Part shown: positions 1 to 6,300 of the stretch, one piece after another
How the letters are laid out: every line of letters starts with the position of its first letter
Position numbering within the stretch: position 1 is the stretch's first letter
From: an uncultured Bacteroidales bacterium
GTDB taxonomy: Bacteria; Bacteroidota; Bacteroidia; Bacteroidales; Paludibacteraceae
DNA length: 14,564 nt
Reading direction: 5' to 3'
NCBI GenBank assembly: GCA_903929065.1
Contig: CAIYTJ010000357.1
Span: 1 to 14,564, forward strand
Position numbers and translations under genes: made by a program
Notes under the pieces: generated by a model
What the model was told of the DNA's origin: nothing
The model's input: the letters and a program-made list of their open reading frames with translations, nothing else
Database searches by the model: none

Positions 1-96
1 CATTATACACATAAGCATTACATCTGTCAATTCGTGACGAAGACCAAAACGGGACCGTTTATCCTCCGCTTTTGATAGCATTTCTATTAATGTCAT
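1..96 (-). CDS. ISAs1-family transposase, N-terminal fragment (runs off left edge)
   Basis: Reading leftwards from an ATG at 94-96 gives 32 open codons with no stop before the window ends. The peptide contains EDKRSRFGLRHELTDVMLMC, which resembles the start of the DDE_Tnp_1-associated N-terminal domain of ISAs1/H-repeat transposases (the pattern D-x-R-x-x-x-G-x-R-H/Y followed by a hydrophobic helix). The catalytic DDE domain would lie outside the window, so it cannot be judged whether the element is intact. The family call rests on this short motif and on the IS-end-like sequence about 60 bases upstream. It could be an isolated remnant. Confidence 0.72.
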   Translation of the reverse strand, partial: MTLIEMLSKAEDKRSRFGLRHELTDVMLMCIM

Positions 97-169
97 ACTG
101 TTTTAAATTACAATTTGAACGCTAATATAATCATTTCAAAGAACTTTACAAAATAACTTAACAGCCCTG
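1..169 (-). mobile_element. Left part of an ISAs1-like insertion sequence
   Basis: The transposase fragment is preceded on its own strand by about 73 bases of non-coding DNA. That stretch begins at 169 with CAGGGCTGTTAAG (minus strand, 169 to 157), which I take as the probable terminal inverted repeat. The neighbouring sequence changes character at this point, from AT-rich leader to the G-rich repeat before the DUF559 gene. The matching right end and the target duplication lie outside the window, so the boundary at 169 is inferred. Confidence 0.5.
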
Positions 170-192
170 CCCTTTATAAGGGGACGAGCGCA

Positions 193-204
193 GCGGAGGG
201 GTTT
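193..204 (+). repeat. Left arm of inverted repeat flanking the DUF559 gene
   Basis: GCGGAGGGGTTT lies just before the DUF559 gene. Its imperfect inverted copy, AAACCCTTCCTCCGC, follows the stop codon at 592-606; read on the minus strand that copy is GCGGAGG, then AAG, then GGTTT. The left copy sits in a longer GC-rich stretch with a small hairpin (CCCTTTATAAGGGG, around 170-183). The match is short, with a 3-nt indel. Confidence 0.4.
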
Positions 205-222
205 CTTTAATTATAAAATTAT

Positions 223-585
223 ATGCCTGGACAACTCAACTCATTACCCGAAATGAAACCGTTCCGCAGGAAGCTGCGGAAACATATGACACCTGCAGAA
301 GTTTCGTTATGGATGATGATTAAAAACAGGCAGTTAGATGGAGAGCGTTTTCTCAGGCAGTTTAGTATTGGGCACTACGTAGTGGATTTCTATTGTCATA
401 AACATAAGTTGTCTATTGAGTTAGATGGTGAAGGACATTTTACGGAAGAAGGGGAGGCTTATGATAAGAGGCGGACTGAGTTTTTGAACTCAATAGGAGT
501 GAGGGTTTTGCGCTTCGAGAATTTTGAAATTTTTCAATATCCACAGAGAACACTGGATGAGATTCGGAAGTATTTGACTGAATAA
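223..585 (+). CDS. DUF559 domain protein, predicted Vsr-like endonuclease
   Basis: This 120-residue protein has the full DUF559 pattern. It contains RKHMTPAEVSLW (about residues 19-30), then VVDFYC around D55, IELDG with E66 and D68, H72, and a closing VRVLRFEN segment. DUF559 proteins belong to the PD-(D/E)XK/Vsr-like nuclease fold. D55, E66 and D68 are the likely metal-binding residues by position, but no substrate is established. The length is normal for a single-domain member. The ATG at 223 is chosen because it places the conserved TPAE motif about 20 residues in; there is no clear ribosome binding site, as is usual here. The gene lies about 50 bases from a probable IS end and between imperfect inverted repeats, which suggests recent acquisition or a small mobile unit. 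That last point is inference. Confidence 0.85.
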   Translation: MPGQLNSLPEMKPFRRKLRKHMTPAEVSLWMMIKNRQLDGERFLRQFSIGHYVVDFYCHKHKLSIELDGEGHFTEEGEAYDKRRTEFLNSIGVRVLRFENFEIFQYPQRTLDEIRKYLTE

Positions 586-591
586 TATATT

Positions 592-606
592 AAACCCTTC
601 CTCCGC
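592..606 (+). repeat. Right arm of inverted repeat flanking the DUF559 gene
   Basis: AAACCCTTCCTCCGC begins seven bases after the DUF559 stop and is the imperfect inverted counterpart of the arm at 193-204. It runs straight into a 16-nt near-palindrome at 602-617 (TCCGCCAGCTGACGGA; one mismatched pair). Together they may be the right edge of a DUF559-carrying unit or simply part of its 3' untranslated region. Confidence 0.4.
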
Positions 607-628
607 CAGCTGACGGATACTATGATAT

Positions 629-661
629 AGTGGTAGTACGACTTTAAGTCGTGCTACTACT
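629..661. repeat. 33-nt REP-like palindrome, copy 1
   Basis: The arms AGTGGTAGTACGACTT (629-644) and AAGTCGTGCTACTACT (646-661) pair over 16 bp around one central T, with only two mismatches, both G-T type. A second element at 3250-3282 has the same length and layout. The first arm carries a GTAG tetranucleotide (633-636), the kind of head found on REP elements linked to RAYT transposases. It lies between convergent genes, so it could equally be a transcription terminator for the DUF559 gene; the sequence after it is only moderately T-rich. Confidence 0.55.
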
Positions 662-696
662 ATTTATTCTTCTACAAAAGAGGGACTGTTTATAAG

Positions 697-729
697 AATC
701 CCACCTTCACAACCTGAAGATGGGATTTT
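697..729. terminator. Hairpin terminator between convergent genes
   Basis: AATCCCACCTTC (697-708) pairs with GAAGATGGGATT (716-727) across a 7-nt loop, a 12-bp stem with one mismatch. A T run (726-729) follows on the plus strand, and TCTTATAAA follows on the minus strand. It sits about 25 bases past the stop of the minus-strand DUF4395 gene and may end transcription from both sides. Confidence 0.6.
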
Positions 730-751
730 CGTATCTATTATAAATGATTTT

Positions 752-1378
752 TCAAAACAAATTAACCGGCGGATGATTGAAATTGGCTTTACACATTATT
801 AAAGTAACAACAGCCAATGCAACAAATGCTGCCACAATAAGCACCTGAGTCCACGATACCCGTTGGATGGGTTGTTTGTCTTTTCGTTCACACACTTCGC
901 CCGGGCAGTGCTGGGCTTTATCTTTGTAGAACCAATTGTAAAATATACAGCCTAAACAGATACCAAAGGCGGATTCAAAAAACAGGAATATCTGACAAAT
1001 AAGGCAGATAATACCCGTTACAGGGCTTTTCGTGTTCATGATTACCAACAGTACCAACATGGTAACTGCCAGTACAAGACCGATAATCCATGCGAACTTT
1101 TTCGGAGCAGCGCCCACATATTCAGGTGTTTGTTTACTCACAATCATTCGGCCGATAATCAATGTCAGAGCGTATTTCGGGTTGATTAAAACCCTGACAA
1201 TGAAATCCGACAGAAAGATCAGCACAAAATACTTGATCATTAAAAAATCGCCTGTATAGATTACCCGCTGTATGGCCATAAATACAAATAGAAAAAGTAC
1301 TCCTGCTGCCGCTCTGATTTCGCGCTCATTTAATACCGGTATGCTGTAACCTTCTACTGTTTCTCCAAATTGTTTCAT
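752..1378 (-). CDS. DUF4395 family integral membrane protein
   Basis: With the start at MKQF (ATG at 1376-1378) this is a 208-residue protein. An upstream in-frame ATG at 1483 would add 35 residues, but a TAnnTTTG promoter box lies inside that stretch (1408-1415), so the shorter start is preferred. It has four hydrophobic segments around residues 23-42, 46-65, 96-114 and 119-147, then a C-terminal extension with a fifth at about 180-200. DUF4395 hallmarks are visible: the IVRVLINP turn (60-67), PKKFAW before the third segment (92-97) and ESAFGICLGC (135-144). C141 and C144 form a CxxC pair at the membrane end, and C158/C163 form a second pair (CPGEVC) in the loop that follows. The function is unknown. 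The cysteine pairs suggest a redox or metal role, which is inference. The gene appears to stand alone, with a terminator on each side. Confidence 0.82.
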   Translation of the reverse strand: MKQFGETVEGYSIPVLNEREIRAAAGVLFLFVFMAIQRVIYTGDFLMIKYFVLIFLSDFIVRVLINPKYALTLIIGRMIVSKQTPEYVGAAPKKFAWIIGLVLAVTMLVLLVIMNTKSPVTGIICLICQIFLFFESAFGICLGCIFYNWFYKDKAQHCPGEVCERKDKQPIQRVSWTQVLIVAAFVALAVVTLIMCKANFNHPPVNLF

Positions 1379-1407
1379 ACGTTGTTTTGCTTTTAATTTT
1401 TTGATTG

Positions 1408-1415
1408 CAAAAGTA
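1408..1415 (-). promoter_or_regulatory. Bacteroidota-type -7 box for the DUF4395 gene
   Basis: On the minus strand this reads TACTTTTG, a full match to TAnnTTTG, 30 bases before the ATG at 1378. No clear -33 TTTG was found at the usual spacing. It also argues against the longer start at 1483. Confidence 0.5.
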
Positions 1416-1444
1416 GTAATAATTTCAGATTTATACTTTAATAC

Positions 1445-1480
1445 AAAAAAAATCACGGCCCCGCATTTGCGAAGCCGTGA
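1445..1480 (-). terminator. Intrinsic terminator of the transglutaminase-like/TPR gene
   Basis: On the minus strand TCACGGC pairs with GCCGTGA (1474-1480 with 1453-1459), with an inner GCG/CGC pairing. Eight T residues follow directly (1452 down to 1445). It begins 19 bases after the TAA stop at 1499. This is a textbook rho-independent terminator. Confidence 0.88.
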
Positions 1481-1498
1481 CAATAAATTATTTCGGTG

Positions 1499-2791
1499 TT
1501 AATCTTTTACAACCTGCATTTTTGTAACTACTCTTACCGGATATTCATCTCTTGCCGATTGAATCATATTACTGTTTGGAACATATTTCAATCCTTTGAC
1601 AATTATCTTTTCTGCCATTGCTTTGTTTTTCTTACGGGCGAAATACCGGGCATATTCATAATAAGCATTTTCGATAGTATATCTCATTTCAGGTTTCTTA
1701 ATTGGCAGTTTGAAATTGCTTTCAAATAAATCCATGTATTTTTCACCCTCAACTATGTTTTTACTGCTAAAAGCTTTCTTGGCTAGTTTCAGGTATATAA
1801 GGTTCTTGTGTTCGCTGATAATTAAGGATAGGTCTTCGTTATTCAATTCTTTATCATACGAATTAAGACTGTCAAGATAAGAAGCATTTACTTCTGTGCC
1901 ATTAAGATCATTTTCAAGTCCGACTTCAAACAAGGATATAGCATCTTTGTGATTTGGCTTGAATTTCAACGCCTGACGTGCGAAACCGGCTGCACCGGTT
2001 AAATCGTATCTTTTGCTGTATGCCCGGGTCATATAATAATTAAAACCTATTTCCTCCAGGATATCTTTGTTTGAAATCTCTGTTTTAAGCCGCTGGTAAT
2101 AGGATTCAACATTTTTCGAACGGTCGGTGTACTGGAGGTTTTTAGCCAGCATGACATCAAATATTTTGGAAATCTGATTCACATTAGAAGGGTCAAGTTT
2201 GGCATATTGTGCCAGTAAATCCACATCCTCTATCTTGTTGAATTCGCATTTGTTTAATTTGTAAGCTAACGTGGTATATAACAGCGTTCTCACCTGCTGG
2301 TCGGGATAAAAATAACAGGCCTTTTGAGCTAACTCATATGATTTATCAATATCCTGATCCACAGCTTTTGTCAGCGCCTTATTGTAGTATTGAAACCCCG
2401 GAAGATTGCTCATTTTTACTTCATGTAATTCATTAAATTTAGTAGCAAAAATTTCTTCAACTGATTTACTTTTATAATCTTCCTCACTGATTAACTTCGA
2501 TTTCCTCAGATTGCTTACATATTGTTCCTTGAAATCACCGTTGAAAATGCTGTTCTCAAAAGCAGGGTTTGTGGTTTCAATTACGATTGAATTGTTTCCC
2601 GGGTTGGCTATCAGGTAGATATGAGACTTGGAAGCCATTACCTTATAAGGTATCTTTAGCTGATCAAAAACCAAAGAGAATAGCAGGGAAGCGGTTACAC
2701 AATTATAAGTGCCTTCCTTGAAAATCAACGGAAAGTATTCATTTTCATTATACTTTTTCAGGAACTGACTGTGAACCGTAGAGTAGACCAT
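1499..2791 (-). CDS. C-terminal piece of a TGA-split transglutaminase-like/TPR protein
   Basis: This is a 430-codon open frame from the first ATG after the interrupting TGA. Near the start it has a transglutaminase-like core: GTYNCVTASLLF with candidate nucleophile C31, then SHIYLIA with H57, and IETTNP with a possible third residue at E72. From about residue 140 the rest is helical and shows TPR-like periodicity (for example YELAQKACYFYPDQQ and AAGFARQALKFKPNHKDA), suggesting a scaffold repeat region. Taken alone it has no signal peptide, and its ATG lacks a convincing ribosome binding site. It shares its reading frame with the open frame just upstream, so it is probably the 3' part of one gene. 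If it is translated separately, the product would stay in the cytoplasm. Confidence 0.7.
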   Translation of the reverse strand: MVYSTVHSQFLKKYNENEYFPLIFKEGTYNCVTASLLFSLVFDQLKIPYKVMASKSHIYLIANPGNNSIVIETTNPAFENSIFNGDFKEQYVSNLRKSKLISEEDYKSKSVEEIFATKFNELHEVKMSNLPGFQYYNKALTKAVDQDIDKSYELAQKACYFYPDQQVRTLLYTTLAYKLNKCEFNKIEDVDLLAQYAKLDPSNVNQISKIFDVMLAKNLQYTDRSKNVESYYQRLKTEISNKDILEEIGFNYYMTRAYSKRYDLTGAAGFARQALKFKPNHKDAISLFEVGLENDLNGTEVNASYLDSLNSYDKELNNEDLSLIISEHKNLIYLKLAKKAFSSKNIVEGEKYMDLFESNFKLPIKKPEMRYTIENAYYEYARYFARKKNKAMAEKIIVKGLKYVPNSNMIQSARDEYPVRVVTKMQVVKD

Positions 2792-2800
2792 CCTGATTTT

Positions 2801-3091
2801 TCATTCGGTACTTTTTGTTTCAACTTTCTGCTTGTAGAGTTCGGCAAATACTTTATTGAAGATGAATCTGTAGCCGGTTGCCATTTCCTTAGTCATGTTC
2901 TCATCAATGGCCAGAAATAAATTGAAGGTATCTTTCTTGTTCAGAATATAGCTATTTAAAGCTTCTTTTTCAAATTCCGAATGATACTTTATTGTTGAAA
3001 GTGATACCAGTGAGTCTGTTTGGATTTGTGAATAGGAATAAAAAGGGAGTGACAGAATAACAGCAATAACGGCAATGGTGAGTTTTTTCAT
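2801..3091 (-). CDS. N-terminal piece of the split protein, with signal peptide
   Basis: The open frame starts at MKKLTIAVIAVILSLPFYSYS and gives 96 residues. The first 20 or so are a classic signal peptide with likely cleavage after YSYS or YSQ. The remainder is charged and probably helical, with no recognisable catalytic motif. The ATG at 3091 is preferred over one at 3145. It has AAAGGAAA upstream, one of the few purine-rich ribosome binding sites in this window, and a promoter box lies between the two candidate starts. If the stop is real, this product would be a short exported peptide without the catalytic core. Confidence 0.6.
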   Translation of the reverse strand: MKKLTIAVIAVILSLPFYSYSQIQTDSLVSLSTIKYHSEFEKEALNSYILNKKDTFNLFLAIDENMTKEMATGYRFIFNKVFAELYKQKVETKSTE

Positions 3092-3118
3092 ATTATTTCC
3101 TTTTATATTTTGAGAATG

Positions 3119-3126
3119 CAAATATA
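3119..3126 (-). promoter_or_regulatory. Bacteroidota-type -7 box for the split gene
   Basis: The minus strand reads TATATTTG, a full match to TAnnTTTG, 28 bases before the ATG at 3091. No good -33 box is visible. It shows that the 5' end of the disrupted gene still has a plausible promoter. Confidence 0.5.
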
Positions 3127-3244
3127 AAATATTTATCTTAAACATTAACGTGAATCGATAATTATTTTGGTTCCTTATTCAATCATCTTCTCCGGTAGTA
3201 AACGGATTTCAGGTTTACTTTAAAAACAAATAAACAACCGCAAG

Positions 3245-3282
3245 AAAAAAGTGGGAGTACTACTTTAAGTAGCGCCCCCACT
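3245..3282 (-). terminator. Palindrome copy 2, probable terminator of the macroglobulin gene
   Basis: The 33-nt palindrome at 3250-3282 has arms AGTGGGAGTACTACTT and AAGTAGCGCCCCCACT, pairing over 16 bp with three mismatches around one T. On the minus strand it is followed by six T residues (3250 to 3245) and lies 22 bases past the TAA of the macroglobulin gene, so it fits an intrinsic terminator. It is also the sister of the element at 629-661: same length, 26 of 33 positions identical, and two base pairs changed together. The arm head here is GGAG where copy 1 has GTAG. REP element and terminator are both possible readings. Confidence 0.65.
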
Positions 3283-3303
3283 AATATTATCTCTGCCAAT
3301 TGC

Positions 3304-6300
3304 TTACTGAATAGTCACCTTTTTCAGTTCATTGTTGGCATTAAATACCGGGAAATACATCAACTCAGCTTTGGCTGGATTCAGTGTGTATCTCCCATTG
3401 AAACGCGGCAGTAGATTAATTTCGAATGTGTAATCACCTTTCCGCAGTTTTTGACAGTATATGTTCGTCACGTTTTTAAAATACTCGCGATGAACTTCGT
3501 TGCGGTAAAACTGTCCTTTTTCTCCGTATGAACAACCTGCAGGAATAGGTATGTAGAGCATAACATAATCAGCATCGTTTTTTACTTTCAGATTTACCAC
3601 CAGTTTTACCGGTTTACCTGCTTTCAACGTATTGTTCCCTGCATCTTCAAAATGAGTATCAATAATGAAGTCGCTGTTTTTAGCTTTTGGTTTTTTGTTC
3701 AGGAAATGCTGATAAGTCGTCACATACACCGGATCGTTACCTGATTTGTTGATTGTGATTTTCTGTTCCGGTTTCAGCTTCATCTCAAAAGGGAATTCTT
3801 TTACCGTTTGGTTGATATCGCCGGTTATTTTCAAAGTAGATTTTTGCCATTTCCCTTTATTGGTCAGTATGTCGGGCAAAATGGTTTCCAGTATCTGAGC
3901 CGATTCATACGTATTCCACCAGCAATAACTTTGTTTTTTCTCCATAAAGTAACGGCGTATGGCTGCCAGCATTTCAGGATTTTCTTTCTTTTCGTTTCGG
4001 ATAATCCGGTATGCTATCAGTGTGTTGTTGATATCGTTGCTCATCAGGCTCGATTTCGATTTTTCATCACGGAAGAATACATTTCCAAGCATGGTTTTCT
4101 GACGGATAACATTTAAAGTATCCGAGCTGTAAGGCAGCATACATTGTTGTTTCAGTTCAATCAGGTTTAGTACATCGGTTATTGATTTTTTCCGGTACTC
4201 ATCTAACCGGCTGATATAACGCGGATAATCAATTACGGAATTATACGTCCTGAGAATTCTCAACAGATTAAGATTCTTCTCAAAGTTGCTTTCAGATACC
4301 GGCTGCATAAGTTCCGGCACGATTTGTTTAGCCAGATTTGTTGCGTCAATATCAACTTTGAAGCCTTGTTTGGTAGCTTCTGACAGTGCCTGCAAGATAT
4401 GAACACTGAATTCGTAATGTGTATCCGATTCTTTCCACCAGCCCCACAATCCGTCCGGACGGCGGTTTTTCATTAGAAGCCGGATAAGTCTCTCGATTTC
4501 ACTTTTATTATTGACCTTCTTTCCGGTGTATTTTGCAATGGTTTGTTCGGCTAACAGGGCTTTGAGTTTCGACGCAATCTGCTCGTTGCAATAATACAGG
4601 TAATGCATTATATGGCCAATCTCTTCGTTGAAAATACTCAGGTAGTCGGCATGGGCATAAAGGGTTACGGAGCTGTTGGTTTTATCGAATGTGGGGGTAA
4701 GGGTCGTGTCTTTGTCCATTACATAGAAACTGCCTTTGGTTTCTTCCATTCCAATCGGATAAACAGGTACCTTGCGTTGTTCTCCATCCAGATAGCCATC
4801 ATCCTTTGTAAGTGTATAGCGCAGCGACAACGTATCCGATGGTGCAACCACCATCAGGGTATCCAAGCTTGAATTGACACATTCGTGCAACCTGGTTAAC
4901 ACATTTTTATTATTCACATCGAAGCTTGTTTTTATCATCACCGAATCGGGTAAATAATTCAGGGACTTGCCGACGATGTTAGCACTGTCATTTTCAACCA
5001 TAAAGTTAGGAACAGCCAGTTGTGCCATAAGGGGTTTGTACGACTTAATATTTCCTGAAGTCTGACCGGTTTGCTTCTTATCGTTCATGGCAAGTACCCA
5101 GGTCTGCCAACTGGTTACATCATCGGGGAAAGTAACCGGGAATGATGCTTTCCCTTGTTTATTGGTTGTCAATCGTGGTTGCCAGAATGCATAATCGGAA
5201 AAGTTTTTGCGAATGGTATTGGCATTCGAGGCAGCATCCAGAAAACTCTGATCGAAATCGGCGCCTTTTCCTTTTTTGCTAAGTTCAGTCTTTAGTTTAT
5301 CACCCGTTTTGGTGGTGATTATGATTACACCGTCTGCTGCACTTGCACCATATACAGCAGTAGCTTCAGCATCTTTCAGCACATCAAGACTCTCAATCGA
5401 TGCAGGGTCAATCTTACTTATATCACCTGTAAACACTTTTCCATCTATAATAACTAACGGTGTTTTTTTAAAGTTTATAGTAGAAGCTCCACGTATGCTG
5501 ATGGATGTTCCTCCGCCCGGAGTATAAGAAATTCCTGCTGCTTTTCCTGAAAGTGCATCGGTAGACGTTATACCTGCACTATATCCATTGACAGTAGCTA
5601 CCGAACCGGTCAGGTCTGATTTTCTTGTTGTGCCATAACCAATAACTACAATTTCATCCAATGCTTGTGAATTTTCCTCAAGTCCCACACTGGTGGTTAC
5701 TGATGTGTTCAGATCAACTTCTGCCGGATTATAACCAATATATTTGATTTCTAAAATGTGTCTGTTCCTGGGAACCCGGATGGTGTATATTCCTTCCACG
5801 TTGGTTATTGATCCGATATTTGTTCCTTTCACAACAATATTTGCTCCGATAACAGGTTCTCCGGTTTTTATTTCATATACTTTTCCGGTAATAGTTTCGG
5901 TTTCGCCTGTATAAGGAAATTGATTCATATACTGATCGCGAATTGCATCAATCACCGGTTTATTGGTATAGTCATACAATGATGCAACTACCGAACCTGT
6001 CTTTTTTTCTATCAGTTTGCTCAGTTTAAAGCTTATCGAATCATTACTTAACTGACTCTGATTTATACGGATAAAGTTAGTTCCATTAGGTTTCAAATCA
6101 AGGTAAGGACTGACAATATAATAACCTCCGCGATAGTACGAGATCAGTTTATAATACCCGGGTTTTAATTCATGCAACGTTCTTTCATATCCGGGATAAA
6201 TGTGCAATAAATCATTATCCGAATAATTCATCAGCAAGAGGTTAAGTGGCTCTTTTTGCAGATTGTTCTTGTCTTTTTCATATTCTATCTGAAGCTTGCA

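Larger units (their letters stand above)
1499..3091 (-). pseudogene. Secreted transglutaminase-like/TPR gene interrupted by one in-frame TGA
   Basis: The open frames at 2801-3091 and 1499-2791 are in the same reading frame, separated only by a TGA at 2801-2803 and three codons (AAA ATC AGG) before the next ATG. Joined, they form a 530-codon gene with a coherent layout: signal peptide, a short alpha-helical stretch, a transglutaminase-like core with Cys, His and Glu, then TPR-like repeats. The segment across the break (KVETKSTE, stop, KIRMVYSTVHSQFLKKY) reads as one continuous helix-rich linker. CGA to TGA is the simplest single-base origin. The promoter, the start and the terminator are all intact and both halves remain open over their full length, so the break is recent, or the stop is read through, or it is a sequencing error. 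Other genes here end at TGA, so the codon is not reassigned. I saw no selenocysteine-type hairpin just after it. Confidence 0.65.

Noticed and set aside
1379..1483. Longer N-terminus (35 extra residues) for the DUF4395 protein
   Set aside because: The extension overlaps a promoter box at 1408-1415 and reaches the terminator of the upstream gene; its sequence does not look like a conserved domain.
2760..2803. TGA at 2801-2803 as a selenocysteine codon
   Set aside because: No convincing stem-loop follows it at the distance expected of a bacterial SECIS, and the residue is not in a redox motif.
5276..5527. Plus-strand open frame of 83 codons and similar ones inside the macroglobulin gene
   Set aside because: They are antisense shadows of a strongly supported gene, with no start signals or recognisable domains.
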